Assembly: GCA_014874415.1 (NCBI GenBank)
Contig: JACWAI010000084.1
Location: 1 to 61,703, forward strand
Source of the DNA: Nitrososphaerales archaeon
GTDB lineage: Archaea; Thermoproteota; Nitrososphaeria; Nitrososphaerales; Gagatemarchaeaceae
Reading direction: 5' to 3'
DNA length: 61,703 nucleotides
The notes below the pieces were generated by a model. That model searched no databases and was not told where the DNA came from. It was given only the letters and a program-made list of their open reading frames with translations. Position 1 is the first letter of the stretch. Each line of letters opens with the position of its first letter. Shown in pieces: positions 7,644 to 16,124 of this stretch. A program made the position numbers and the translations under genes.

Positions 7644-8333
7644 TTACTGTGTCAGGCTTCTGCTCTTTACTGCACGCAGACAAACGAAGCCGTAGCGGCT
7701 GAAAGCGTCTTGGTTTTCGGGTTTGAACTTGGTTGCCTTCTCCACCCGCGGTTCCTCTGTTGGCCCGAAGCTGACTGATCCAAAGGCACTTTCGGTGGCA
7801 AACCCGGACTTGGACAGGAGAGAAAGCGTCTCCCCTAGAGTGAAGAACCTAGCCCTACTGTAGAAGGGATGCCCTCTCTTCCCTTCAGCGGAGTAGAGGC
7901 GCCCCCACTTCGAGTCCAGGGTTATCTCGCCCAGTATCAGTATGCCCTTGCTGTTGAGGATTCGGAACGCTTCCTTCAGCATCCCCAGGACGTCGTCGAC
8001 GAAGCAGATCGTGAACGAGACCACAACTGTGTCGAGCGCGCCGTCCCTGAACGGGAGGCTCTTCGCGTCAGCCTGGATGACCTGTAGCCCACGTTTCCTG
8101 CTCAGCTCGAGCATCTTCCTCGAGACGTCGACTCCCAGACTGGCTCCGAGCCGATGGGCGAAGACCCCCGACCCCACGCCGACGTCGAGGACTCGTCCCC
8201 TGGGTCCGGCCGCCCGCAGTGCGTTCAGCTCGGAGAGGTAAATCTTCCTATTCTCTCCGAACCAGGCGTCGAACTCCTCGGCATGGCTGTCGAAGACGCC
8301 TCTGACCAGAATCGTGCTCACGCTGATTCGCAC
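7644..8333 (-). CDS. Class I SAM-dependent methyltransferase (Methyltransf_11)
   Basis: The 229-residue product has motif I VLDVGVGSGVFAHRLG, followed by GVDVSRKML (motif II), QADAKSLPF (motif III) and LDTVVVSFTICFV (motif IV). This is the UbiE/MenG-like class I fold that uses S-adenosylmethionine. The acceptor is not evident; small molecules are most likely. The GTG start at 8333 is supported only by frame; an A-box-like GTTATAGA sits about 20 bases upstream. Confidence 0.8.
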   Translation of the reverse strand: MRISVSTILVRGVFDSHAEEFDAWFGENRKIYLSELNALRAAGPRGRVLDVGVGSGVFAHRLGASLGVDVSRKMLELSRKRGLQVIQADAKSLPFRDGALDTVVVSFTICFVDDVLGMLKEAFRILNSKGILILGEITLDSKWGRLYSAEGKRGHPFYSRARFFTLGETLSLLSKSGFATESAFGSVSFGPTEEPRVEKATKFKPENQDAFSRYGFVCLRAVKSRSLTQ

Positions 8334-8410
8334 GTCCGCAGGCGATGAGGCTCTATAACTCCATCTCGCTTACTAGCTAATTACGGGAGGGGGCCAGGCG
8401 GCCGTGGTCC

Positions 8411-8602
8411 CTACTTGCTCGATTCTGCGAGCCTTGCTTCGATTTCCTTGAGCCTCTGTTCTAGGATTCTCTTCTCTTCCGCGAGATATTCGCGCCTTTC
8501 CGCTGGAGCCGGCTCTTCGTAGTACCTCCACCTCGGGTCATAGTGTCCTGGATAGTGGTACCCGCCGCCGCAACCCCAGTCGTCATGGCAGTAGTGACAC
8601 AT
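8411..8602 (-). CDS. 63-residue Cys/His-rich protein with C-terminal coiled coil
   Basis: From ATG 8602 the protein begins MCHYCHDDWGCGGGYHYPGH, a Cys, His and aromatic rich metal-site-like head. It ends in a charged helix (EYLAEEKRILEQRLKEIEARL) of coiled-coil character. It resembles the small proteins often paired with PadR regulators in archaea (DUF5320-like), and indeed it is divergent from a PadR gene and shares its operator region. It may be a metal or redox effector under PadR control; this is inference. Confidence 0.65.
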   Translation of the reverse strand: MCHYCHDDWGCGGGYHYPGHYDPRWRYYEEPAPAERREYLAEEKRILEQRLKEIEARLAESSK

Positions 8603-8690
8603 TCTCTTTCTTTCACCTCTGTAGGCTCTTCGAGAACGCGTCGGATTCTTAACGTGAGACGTCGTTTTCCGTTTACGAGAATCGTCTGAT

Positions 8691-8729
8691 ATATGTAATA
8701 ACATATCTACAGACATATCAGCGACATAT
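8691..8729. promoter_or_regulatory. Probable PadR operator: inverted repeat plus three ACATAT direct repeats
   Basis: ATATGT-AATA-ACATAT at 8691-8706 is a perfect 6+4+6 inverted repeat. It contains the ATGT...ACAT core known from PadR operators. ACATAT recurs at 8701, 8713 and 8724, about one helical turn apart, ending two bases before the PadR TTG start. It sits between the divergent PadR and Cys/His-rich genes, so autoregulation and shared control are likely. Confidence 0.6.
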
Positions 8730-8730
8730 T

Positions 8731-9243
8731 TTGTGGGAACATGGACCGCATCATCACGGACCCCCCTTCGGCCGAGGACCGATGGGCGAAGGACCCGGCA
8801 GGGGGTACGGCGTCAGACGGGGTGAGTTTCGCTTTCTCGTCTTAATCGCCCTGAGCGAGAGGCCGATGCATGGATACGCCCTGATCCAGGAGATCGGGAA
8901 GACGTACCAGCGTCCTGTCAGCGCCGGCCTGATGTATCCGACCCTTCAGGAGCTCGAAGACTTGGGTTTCGTCTCCTCCAAGGAAGAGAACGGAAAGAAG
9001 GTCTATTCGATAACGGCCGAAGGTCAGAGACACCTGGGAGAGAACGCGGAGGTCGTCGAGAGGCTGAAGGCGGGGCAAGAGTACGCCGGGAAGATCGGGC
9101 AGTTCAGCTTCGTAAAAGACATCCGCGATATCCAGGGGATGCTCATGATGAACGCGGAGTACATCGACGCGGAGAAGATGGCGAAGATACAGGACGCCGT
9201 CGCGGAAGCCAAGAAGAAGGTGGCTTCCATTGTCTTTGGGTGA
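8731..9243 (+). CDS. PadR-family transcriptional regulator
   Basis: This 170-residue protein has a His/Gly-rich head (EHGPHHHGPPFGRGPMGEG), then the PadR winged helix: FLVLIALSERPMHGYALIQEI, GLMYPTLQELEDLGFVSS and the wing GKKVYSITAEGQRHL. A C-terminal helix would give dimerisation. The poly-His head may bind metal, which is my inference. The TTG start at 8731 directly follows the operator; an internal ATG near residue 18 is an alternative. Its stop overlaps the TrmO-like gene by three bases (GTGA). Confidence 0.85.
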   Translation: MWEHGPHHHGPPFGRGPMGEGPGRGYGVRRGEFRFLVLIALSERPMHGYALIQEIGKTYQRPVSAGLMYPTLQELEDLGFVSSKEENGKKVYSITAEGQRHLGENAEVVERLKAGQEYAGKIGQFSFVKDIRDIQGMLMMNAEYIDAEKMAKIQDAVAEAKKKVASIVFG

Positions 9244-9749
9244 GCGACTTGGCATCGGCTCCGCGGGAAGATGTCAGGATGCGACCGGTAGGGGTCATAC
9301 ACACCAGGATATCGCAGGACGAGATAAGAGAGCATCGCAAGGGGTCGTCATCAGAGATCGAGATATTCCCGGAATTCGAAGACGCCCTTGACGGCATCGA
9401 AGGGTTCTCCCACGTCATCGTAGTCGCTTGGTTGAACCAGCTCAGGCCCGAACAGATTGGGCGGTTGAAAGTCAAGCCGAGGGGGTTGCTGAGGCACGGC
9501 CTGAGCCTTGACGAGCTGCCTTTGGTGGGCGTGTTCTCGCTTGATTCACCCACGCGGCCAAACCCGATAGGCCTCTCCCTCGTTCCGCTCCTACGCAGGG
9601 AAGGCAGAGTGTTGACCGTTTCCGATTTGGACTATTTCGATGGCACGCCTGTGCTGGACCTGAAGCCGTACCAGTCAAGCTATCGGGCAGACAGCTACAA
9701 GGTGCCCGACTGGCATGAAAGACTCCTCAGGAAAGCGGGCCACGTGTGA
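9240..9749 (+). CDS. TrmO-like tRNA methyltransferase (TsaA/UPF0066 domain)
   Basis: The protein shows the TsaA-domain signature: RPVGVIHTRISQ, EIEIFPEFEDALDGIEGFSH, DSPTRPNPIGLS and LDYFDGTPVLDLKPY. Bacterial TrmO uses SAM to N6-methylate t6A37 in tRNA(Thr); archaeal members are presumed similar. The GTG at 9240 overlaps the PadR stop; ATG 9279 (MRPVGVIHT) could be the real start because the conserved domain begins there. Coupling to PadR may be only physical. Confidence 0.85.
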   Translation: MSDLASAPREDVRMRPVGVIHTRISQDEIREHRKGSSSEIEIFPEFEDALDGIEGFSHVIVVAWLNQLRPEQIGRLKVKPRGLLRHGLSLDELPLVGVFSLDSPTRPNPIGLSLVPLLRREGRVLTVSDLDYFDGTPVLDLKPYQSSYRADSYKVPDWHERLLRKAGHV

Positions 9750-9787
9750 AGGCCGGTCTTATTAGACGGGGAGAATGACGCACTACC

Positions 9788-10279
9788 ATGATTACCGGTA
9801 GCAGCGAAGAAGAAGCTCTCAAGAAGATGGACCTGACAGTGAAGGAAATAATGCGCTCCAACCCTGTCACGGTTTCGGACGGCGCCACCGTCCTCCAGGC
9901 GGCCAAGGCGATGGAGAAGCAGGACGCCTCCTGCGTGTTTGTAAAGTCGAAGAAGGGGATAGTGGGAATCGTCACCGAACGCGACATCGCCAGGAGGGTC
10001 GTGGGGAAGGGCTCCACCCCCAGCAAGGTGAAGGTCCAGTCCGTGATGACCTCGCCCATGATAGTGGTGTCGCCCGACGCGAAGGTCGAAGTGGCGCTGG
10101 ACATGATGACAAAGAACAAGGTGAGGCTGCTGCCTGTCATCGACGAGAAGGGGGACCTTGCTGGTCTGGTGAGCGTGTCAGATATTGCGAAGGCGCTGGC
10201 TGAGAAGTCAGGCTACACGTCCTCCCTGATAACGGCGATGACGAAGGAGAGTCCGCCTCGAAGCGGCGTCTACGGATGA
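9788..10279 (+). CDS. Paired CBS-domain protein
   Basis: This 163-residue protein consists of two CBS motifs: IMRSNPVTVSDGATVLQAAK...GIVTERDIARRVV and VMTSPMIVVSPDAKVEVALDMM...GLVSVSDIAKAL. CBS pairs bind adenosyl ligands (AMP, ATP, SAM) and usually regulate a partner. No effector domain is attached, so the partner must be another protein. It is a single gene, and the start at ATG 9788 fits. A distantly similar CBS-zinc-finger protein is coupled to sat at 45886. Confidence 0.85.
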   Translation: MITGSSEEEALKKMDLTVKEIMRSNPVTVSDGATVLQAAKAMEKQDASCVFVKSKKGIVGIVTERDIARRVVGKGSTPSKVKVQSVMTSPMIVVSPDAKVEVALDMMTKNKVRLLPVIDEKGDLAGLVSVSDIAKALAEKSGYTSSLITAMTKESPPRSGVYG

Positions 10280-10318
10280 TTATGTATCCTAGGAGACATT
10301 GCGGCCGCGGCCCTGCGT

Positions 10319-11377
10319 CTAGGGCTTGAGGGTGTTCCCGCCGGTTATCACCGCGACGCTCTTCCCTTCCACTTTGCTCTTCCTGAACGCTGCCAGTGAT
10401 GCGACACCTGCCATTTCGACCTGCAGGCCGTACTCTCTATAGAATGCCTTCCGCTCCTCGTCCATCTCCTTGTCAGTCACATCCACGGCCGTGCCTCCGG
10501 TCGCCTTGATGCCTTCGATGGCCTGGTCCCCGTAGGTGGGATAACCGACCGCTATCGCTCCTGCATCGGTACGCGGTTTCTGATACCTGACCTTCCCGTT
10601 CCTCTGCAGTGCGACGGTGAGAGGATTCGTCAACGACGCCTGCACGGCGATTAGGCGGGGGGTCCCTCCCAGCTGCCCCAGAGCTCTGAGCTCCTTTAAC
10701 GCCTTGTAGGATGCACTGAACAAAGTAGCGTTGCCCACGGGGATGAAGATGTTTCTGACGTCGGGGAGCTCGGCGACGATTTCGTAAAGTATGGTCTTCT
10801 GGCCCTCTTTTCTGTAGCCGTAGTCACCCACCAGGAAGGCTTCGTTCCTTTCCGAATACCTGATGGCCCTCCTCTGCGCCTCGGTGAAGTCCCCGTTCAC
10901 CCTGATTGTCTTGGCGTCCCTGGTCTCCCTGATGTTTCTGATTTTGAGCCAGCTGGCGTTCCTGCTCACGAAGATCGTGGCCTTCAGGCCTCCCAGCTTG
11001 GCGTAGTAGGCAACGGAGTATGCCATGTTTCCCGTTGACGCGCAGACGACTTCGTCGTACCCATACTCGAGCGCTTTCGCAATCTCTACCACCGAACCCC
11101 TGTCCTTGAATGACTTCGTCGGGTTCTCCGTCTCCAGCTTGAGGAATAGCCCCTCCTCTGTCGCCGGGAGGAGCGTCGTGTTTCCGAGCTTGTAATGCTT
11201 GTACTCGCTGTCAGGGAAGAAAGGCTCGTAGCTCCAGAAGTCCTTTTTCAGCGGCTCCGCCTTTCTGCGGCCGAGGTATGTGACTTCGAGTATCCCGCCG
11301 CATTCGTCGCAGAGTTGTCTCGTGAAGTACATCGGATACTGCTTCCCGCACTTCAGACAGACCAGCTCGTAGCGCAT
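10319..11377 (-). CDS. Threonine synthase-like PLP enzyme
   Basis: This 352-residue protein has an N-terminal zinc ribbon (CLKC at 7-10, CDEC at 23-26) and a type II PLP fold. The Schiff-base lysine is Lys91 in SFKDRG, and the phosphate-binding and substrate loop ASTGNMAYSVAYYAK follows. IPVGNATLFSASYKAL and ITGGN near the end are the other conserved PLP-contact segments. It fits archaeal threonine synthase or a close homologue (threonine dehydratase, cysteate synthase-like). No thr operon is present, so the substrate is unproven. An A-box-like TTTAAG lies about 25 bases upstream. Confidence 0.8.
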   Translation of the reverse strand: MRYELVCLKCGKQYPMYFTRQLCDECGGILEVTYLGRRKAEPLKKDFWSYEPFFPDSEYKHYKLGNTTLLPATEEGLFLKLETENPTKSFKDRGSVVEIAKALEYGYDEVVCASTGNMAYSVAYYAKLGGLKATIFVSRNASWLKIRNIRETRDAKTIRVNGDFTEAQRRAIRYSERNEAFLVGDYGYRKEGQKTILYEIVAELPDVRNIFIPVGNATLFSASYKALKELRALGQLGGTPRLIAVQASLTNPLTVALQRNGKVRYQKPRTDAGAIAVGYPTYGDQAIEGIKATGGTAVDVTDKEMDEERKAFYREYGLQVEMAGVASLAAFRKSKVEGKSVAVITGGNTLKP

Positions 11378-11444
11378 GGCAACCCCGCTGGATGGCTGGC
11401 TTAAAGCCGGAGGGATAATCGGTCGACTTGGCTGACTTGGCCGC

Positions 11445-12098
11445 TCATCTCAGCAACGGCGAGCGGAATGTTTGAAGGATTTCCCTTGGCGGAAACGAGA
11501 TGGCTTTGGATGGGCACTTGCCCTCACAGGAGTTGCATCCGATTAGGCAATTGAACGGATTGGCCACTTCGGCCCGCGGGGGAGCCCCGCTCAGCCTCAG
11601 CACGTCATTCTGACAAAATTCGACGCACTTGGCACAACCGTCACACCCTCCAAGGTCGATTATCGGAAACCATGGTATCTGTTCCCTCGGGACACCATAC
11701 CACATTGCCGGGCTCCGTGTCTGGCCGTTCCTGGCTCCTGTCGCCAGGAGTTTGGCTATGGGCTCTTCCCAACCAACGCCTAATACCTCCCCCATCTTCT
11801 TTGAAACCGCTGCGGCTTGGTCGCGGCCGACGTTCCACTTGAGCACCCATCGGCCGTTCTCCCCGGGGCCGGAGGAGGACTGGGTTGCGATCACTTCCAG
11901 GGCGCCTCCAACCGCGGTTCTCAGCTCCGAAGCGATGGCGCTCGCATAGAGCTCAAAGGCGAAAACCCCACCTACAGGGTCCCATCTTATGACGAAGTAA
12001 GACACTTCTGGAAGAGGGTCTTTCCAGAACACACCCCTGAGTTCCGGGCCATTTTTCCCCTCCGCAATGTCTGGCCGACTGATTTTCAATGATTGCAT
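11445..12098 (-). CDS. Ferredoxin-domain protein with two C-terminal [4Fe-4S] sites
   Basis: This 217-residue protein has a ~140-residue N-terminal domain I do not recognise. The C-terminal ferredoxin domain has motifs CDGCAKCVEFC and CLIGCNSCEGKCP. The second motif has a non-standard spacing but keeps four Cys and the following Pro. It probably passes electrons to or from an unknown partner. It lies upstream of the TauE/TDT/BASS transporter run on the same strand, 23 bases after the TauE stop, so it may belong with oxyanion metabolism. Confidence 0.75.
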   Translation of the reverse strand: MQSLKISRPDIAEGKNGPELRGVFWKDPLPEVSYFVIRWDPVGGVFAFELYASAIASELRTAVGGALEVIATQSSSGPGENGRWVLKWNVGRDQAAAVSKKMGEVLGVGWEEPIAKLLATGARNGQTRSPAMWYGVPREQIPWFPIIDLGGCDGCAKCVEFCQNDVLRLSGAPPRAEVANPFNCLIGCNSCEGKCPSKAISFPPREILQTFRSPLLR

Positions 12099-12121
12099 GA
12101 GTGTCCTCTCTCATCCTGCAC

Positions 12122-12841
12122 CTAGCCTAGGAGCTTCAAAACCAGCTGAATGGCGAAGACCAGCATCAGGAGTCCAAAACCCGCTTTTATCCATCTGGCA
12201 CCCGTGCGGATCATGAACCGGGCTCCTATCGCTCCGCCTGCCGCCACGGCCAGGACGGTCGATAGAATCAGGAGGTAGTCCAGTTGCCCGAAAGTGGAAT
12301 GGCCCAAGACCCCGAATGCGGAAGAAAAGATCACCACGAACATGGACGTCCCGGCCGCCGCCTTCGTCGGAATCCTGTACGCGAAAACCAGAAATGGAAG
12401 AATCAGTATTCCTCCACCTATGCCCAGGAGGCCTGACAGAATGCCAACCCCAAAGCTGAACAGCGCAACGACGATGTAGGTCGACGGGGACGGGCGTTTC
12501 CGACTGACCTGGGTCGCGGGCGTCCTCTCCCAATAGGTGTACACCATTCTTGCTCCCGCCCCGACGAGGAAGGCAACAAAGAGCCACAGAAGCAGCTTGG
12601 TATCGACGAAGTTTCCCTCTGCGCCACCAAGGAACGAACCTGCTATGATTCCCGGAATGAAGGCCAGAGCAAGACGTAGTTCAACCAGCCTGGAGCGGAA
12701 GTACATTACAGTCGCAAACAGTGCGGTGATCATGTTGAGGAAGAGTGACGTGGATATGGATGCCAGGGTCGAGTAGCCGAGAAAGATCAGCAGAGGAGTG
12801 TAGAGCAGACCTCCCCCTTGGCCGAACATGGAAAAGACCAA
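12122..12841 (-). CDS. TauE/SafE-family anion (sulfite/sulfoacetate-type) exporter, N-terminus uncertain
   Basis: The 239 residues contain the two-fold TauE/SafE repeat, with FGQGGGLLYTPLLIFLG in the first half and LGIGGGILILPFLVF in the second, and about eight membrane segments. The TTG at 12841 cuts into the first helix. The frame is open back to 12973 (VPVIAVASVFLIS precedes) but without ATG, GTG or TTG, and then meets TAA 12976-12974. Beyond that stop the same frame opens at ATGATG 13009-13004, overlapping the TDT gene end. Either the gene is disrupted at that TAA or it uses a non-standard start (CTG 12943 is one candidate). Confidence 0.75.
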   Translation of the reverse strand: MVFSMFGQGGGLLYTPLLIFLGYSTLASISTSLFLNMITALFATVMYFRSRLVELRLALAFIPGIIAGSFLGGAEGNFVDTKLLLWLFVAFLVGAGARMVYTYWERTPATQVSRKRPSPSTYIVVALFSFGVGILSGLLGIGGGILILPFLVFAYRIPTKAAAGTSMFVVIFSSAFGVLGHSTFGQLDYLLILSTVLAVAAGGAIGARFMIRTGARWIKAGFGLLMLVFAIQLVLKLLG

Positions 12842-12912
12842 GGAGATGAGGAAGACAGATGCGACCGCTATTACCGGGACTAGGTCCGTGAAGCCCGACC
12901 TCCCGTTTTCCG

Positions 12913-12999
12913 TGTGTTCAAGTGTCGAGATGCGATTGAACAGGACTTGGTTTCCGTCTCGTTCGTTGGGACGTTACGCAGAGAATTTGTGTTCAAGTG
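12913..12999. repeat. 12-bp direct repeat pair flanking the TauE/TDT junction
   Basis: TGTGTTCAAGTG occurs at 12913-12924 and again at 12988-12999, 75 bases apart. On the minus strand it encodes LEH in the broken TauE N-terminal frame at both places. A small duplication or a regulatory repeat are both possible. Confidence 0.35.
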
Positions 13000-14024
13000 G
13001 ATTCATCATTACGCTTGGAGCCCACCATCGCGTTCGTTGGTTTCTTCGGCTCGGCTATGGCAGACTTCAGCCAATGCCTCAAAGACCCCAGTGAAACTGC
13101 TACCCAGATGGCTACAAGACAAAGGTACAGGATCTGGGAAACCAGGCCGAACGGTGCGAGGTATTTGGAAAGTGAGATTGTTCCGAGGGTGAACGCCGCC
13201 GTGGGGAAGACGTAGCTCCACCAGCCAATGTGAAATGGAAACCCCGTTCTCGCATACCTCCTCAGTAAGAGCAAGTTCACGAGAACGGCCCAGATGCCGA
13301 AACCCCACAGGCTGGCCCCCACCAAAGTGGCTATCGGTGTCAGGTTCATCCCAAGGAAGGCAGCAGATGCGTTCGAGACCTGGAGGACGTCAACTATGAG
13401 AATCCCGATTGGAGCCAGCAAGATGTAGTTCGTCGGTGCGAGTTCAATGGGTGGAAGGCTGTGGCTGAGGAGCCTGAAGAAAAGCACGCTCAATACGAGC
13501 AGGAAGAGCATGGTCCCTATGCCAAGATAGAGGAGCGAAACGGCCAGACCCAGCTCGCTGACAGGATACAGGAGGATGGCATTCGTGACGAGTATGGTCG
13601 CGACGGGTGTGATGAACCATCCCCCATGCAACTGGGAGAACTCCACGTTCATGTTCGAGAAGAAGTGGTAAGGGAGATAGACGGACAAGACGAGGATGAG
13701 GGCGCCACCGTAGACGAGCAGCCCCACATCAATCGGAGAGGGAAAGAGCTTCCTGTACAGTATCGCGAGAATGACAGCCGAAATCGGCTGAAGAGCGTAG
13801 AAGTTGCCTGGCAGAGGGTGCTGCAACTCGGCCTTGACTGTTGCGGGATATCTGATGGCTTTAGCGGCCAGTAACGCCGTGAACAGCGCGAAGAGTGCGC
13901 TTAGAAAGTAGGTCAGAAGCGTTGTGAGAGGAGGCACGAAAAGCTGAGAGGCGAGGGCCACGCCCCCCGTCCCCAGAATCACGCCAAACGAGGTGATGGG
14001 AAAATTCTTGATTTCCAATAGCAC
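12993..14024 (-). CDS. TDT-family (SLAC1/TehA/Ssu1-like) anion channel-transporter
   Basis: The 343-residue protein has about ten membrane helices and the TDT pattern: FPITSFGVILGTGGVALA at the N-terminus, the central HGGWFITPVATILVTNA, and GFGIWAVLVNLLLL. TDT members export sulfite (Ssu1), tellurite-linked anions or C4-dicarboxylates. Neighbouring TauE and the distant sulfur island make sulfite plausible, but the substrate is inferred. The C-terminal tail (KKPTNAMVGSKRNDEST) is polar and overlaps the possible TauE start. Confidence 0.85.
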   Translation of the reverse strand: MLLEIKNFPITSFGVILGTGGVALASQLFVPPLTTLLTYFLSALFALFTALLAAKAIRYPATVKAELQHPLPGNFYALQPISAVILAILYRKLFPSPIDVGLLVYGGALILVLSVYLPYHFFSNMNVEFSQLHGGWFITPVATILVTNAILLYPVSELGLAVSLLYLGIGTMLFLLVLSVLFFRLLSHSLPPIELAPTNYILLAPIGILIVDVLQVSNASAAFLGMNLTPIATLVGASLWGFGIWAVLVNLLLLRRYARTGFPFHIGWWSYVFPTAAFTLGTISLSKYLAPFGLVSQILYLCLVAIWVAVSLGSLRHWLKSAIAEPKKPTNAMVGSKRNDEST

Positions 14025-14034
14025 CCACTGACCG

Positions 14035-15147
14035 TCATGTTGACGGAGGCGACGAAGACTTTTCCTGCTTCGAACCGTTCGCCGGCGCAGTCACTTCGCG
14101 TTCAGTAGGGGAGGGTATCGCCGCCCTGTCGTCCTGCAATGCAAAGAGCTTCCTGACGGGCTTCTCGAGATTGATGTAGATGATGGCCAGGACCGGCTGT
14201 ATCATTGGAATTATCGCGGGAGCAATCGCAGATACCGGGTTGAGGGCCATGGTCGCTATGGCCGCGGCGACGCTCTGATTCTTCGTCACTGAAATGAAGG
14301 CCACGGCCTGGTGGTCCTCGTATGACAGGTGCATGGCTCTGCTGACCAGTATGGAGACGATCAGGATTCCGACTATGATCGCCGTCTGATATCCGATGAT
14401 GTATCCGACGGTCTGAGGCTTCGCCACCATCACCGGGGCTTCCTTGTCCACGAGCACGAAGATTAGCGCGAACATGGAGAGCATCGTGGCCAGCGACAGG
14501 TACGGCCTGATGGACCTGTTGACGAAGGGCGGTCCCTTCTTCCTAAGCAGGGGGTACCTCGTCAGCTGCCCCGCTATGAAGGGGAGTACGAGTATGTACA
14601 GCACCGATATCAATACGGGGGTTATCGGCACCGTGGTCGAGGCCTGGCTGCCGTAGAGGCTCAGAAAGAACGGGATTGCGGGAATCGCGATGACGAAACT
14701 CAACACAGCGAGCGCAGTCGCGAGCTCGATGCTGCCTCCCGCGATGAGGACGTAACCAAGGGATGCGCTGGATGCGGGGACGATGTTCGCGGTGACGAAG
14801 CCTATCCCTATCTGGCCGTTGCCGAACGTCGGAGCGAGCCCGAACGCGATTATGGGAGAGAGCACGAACACGTAGACCAGCGAAACGAGCATCGGTCTCC
14901 ACGATTTGAGTGAATGGGCGAGACCCTCGGTCTTGAGCTGTATCATGGAGGGGTAGATCGTCAGAATCGCGAAGAGTATGACCAAGTTCGAAAATAGGTC
15001 CTTGTTGGTCGCCGTGAACCCGCTCGAGTAGTAACCAATCGGCAGAGCGAGGGCAATGGAGAGGACAGTGTAGACGATGAGATACTTCCTCACATGCTCC
15101 GAGGCTAGCTGCAGCCTACCTGGATGGTGCGGCTCGAGGGACGCCAA
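14035..15147 (-). CDS. BASS-superfamily (bile acid/Na+ symporter, SBF/Acr3-like) transporter
   Basis: The 370-residue protein has ten hydrophobic segments and the SBF hallmarks: PASSASLGYVLIAGG in the first crossover and the TKNQSVAAAIATMALNP motif in the second, corresponding to the two broken helices of BASS proteins. It differs from the true Acr3 at 17030, which has the [10 protein letters not shown] motif, so an organic or sulfur anion may be the substrate. It lies 10 bases upstream of the TDT gene on the same strand and probably shares its mRNA. Confidence 0.8.
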   Translation of the reverse strand: MASLEPHHPGRLQLASEHVRKYLIVYTVLSIALALPIGYYSSGFTATNKDLFSNLVILFAILTIYPSMIQLKTEGLAHSLKSWRPMLVSLVYVFVLSPIIAFGLAPTFGNGQIGIGFVTANIVPASSASLGYVLIAGGSIELATALAVLSFVIAIPAIPFFLSLYGSQASTTVPITPVLISVLYILVLPFIAGQLTRYPLLRKKGPPFVNRSIRPYLSLATMLSMFALIFVLVDKEAPVMVAKPQTVGYIIGYQTAIIVGILIVSILVSRAMHLSYEDHQAVAFISVTKNQSVAAAIATMALNPVSAIAPAIIPMIQPVLAIIYINLEKPVRKLFALQDDRAAIPSPTEREVTAPANGSKQEKSSSPPST

Positions 15148-15164
15148 CTGCGCGGCTCACTTCC

Positions 15165-15800
15165 TTACAGCCCGCCTTTCGGAACATTGAGTTGCGATTC
15201 GACGAAACCTGAGCATGGGATGCAGAGCGTCTTCCCTTCCACCTGGCGCGCGTACCGCTCGAAGAGATACTCGCCGCACTTCGAGCATCTTGCACGGTTG
15301 AAACGAGCCGCCGGCCTTTCGAATCTGAAGCCGGGCACCCGTTCTACCTTGAACATTTCGCTGTCCGGTGCTTTCAGGACTATCTCTACGATAGCGTCGG
15401 CTACACCGGGCGGGATCTCCGAGGGCTCCACCCCGCTCTTGCGCAGGCTGGAGAATTCGTGCTTGGCGACCACATCAATAAAATCCGGTTTGACCGACAC
15501 CCTGATGGCGCCCTTTCCCGGCTTGTAGAGCACGAAGGCGAACTTACCGTAGCTGAGTCTCTCCATGAGAAGCTTGCCATAAGTGCAGCCCGTCGACGCT
15601 TGTATCCCGTCGTTCATGCATGTGTTCGGGTGCCCTTCCCCCATTTCTGTTAGCGCGAACATCCTATGGTTCTTCTCCCTCTCCACTCCGAGCTCCTTCA
15701 TCGCCACCAGGCCCATCCTGTAACCCATCGGCATGAACGGGCACCTATGGCCGTGGAACTCCCAGGTCCAATCAGGCAGGATTCCGCTCGTTAACCCCAA
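15165..15800 (-). CDS. FmdE-like protein with C-terminal zinc ribbon
   Basis: The 211-residue protein begins with the FmdE (formylmethanofuran dehydrogenase subunit E) signature FHGHRCPFMPMGYRMG, then NTCMNDGIQASTGCTYGKLL, which carries Cys residues placed as in FmdE. A CSKC...CIPC zinc ribbon closes the protein. Stand-alone FmdE proteins occur in non-methanogens with unknown function, some as metal or molybdenum-cofactor related factors. No other Fmd/Fwd subunit is nearby. It lies 17 bases from the BASS gene on the same strand. Confidence 0.8.
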   Translation of the reverse strand: MGLTSGILPDWTWEFHGHRCPFMPMGYRMGLVAMKELGVEREKNHRMFALTEMGEGHPNTCMNDGIQASTGCTYGKLLMERLSYGKFAFVLYKPGKGAIRVSVKPDFIDVVAKHEFSSLRKSGVEPSEIPPGVADAIVEIVLKAPDSEMFKVERVPGFRFERPAARFNRARCSKCGEYLFERYARQVEGKTLCIPCSGFVESQLNVPKGGL

Positions 15801-15823
15801 TTGTGTTCACTTCTTGTGAAAGA

Positions 15824-16015
15824 TTACGGCGACGGAACCTGGATCGCCGGGTTGTGCGATGCCCTCTGGCAGTCCTTGCAGACGAATACGAAACCGGCAG
15901 TAACGTGGCCAAAGTTGACCGTAGTGGTGCCATGTTCCTTGCAGCTGGCACGGCCGCACTCCTGACAGATAGCTCGGGCCTCTTCGTCACAGTAGAAGCA
16001 CTTCATACTCATCAC
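15824..16015 (-). CDS. Small zinc-finger protein (DUF2180-like)
   Basis: This 63-residue protein has MKCFYCDEEARAICQECGR, then CKEHG and FVCKDCQRASH: four Cys pairs plus His in a B-box-like arrangement, the DUF2180 pattern. It presumably binds two zinc ions. The start is MMSMKCFYC at 16015; an A-box-like CATAAATAAT at about 16041-16050 on this strand supports it. It is divergent from the ArsR gene and might be co-regulated with it. Confidence 0.7.
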   Translation of the reverse strand: MMSMKCFYCDEEARAICQECGRASCKEHGTTTVNFGHVTAGFVFVCKDCQRASHNPAIQVPSP

Positions 16016-16090
16016 ATTCCTCGAAAGGGTGCAGTCCAGCCGGATTATTTATGCCAAGAAGACGATTTTCAACCATGAGAACTACTTATG

Positions 16091-16104
16091 ATATATTAAT
16101 ATAT
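16091..16104. promoter_or_regulatory. Palindromic A-box/ArsR operator candidate
   Basis: ATATATTAATATAT is a perfect 14-bp palindrome, 21-34 bases upstream of the arsR GTG. It doubles as the A-box, so ArsR binding there would block transcription of the ars genes. Confidence 0.5.
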
Positions 16105-16124
16105 GTCAATGCTTCTCTGCCTTC

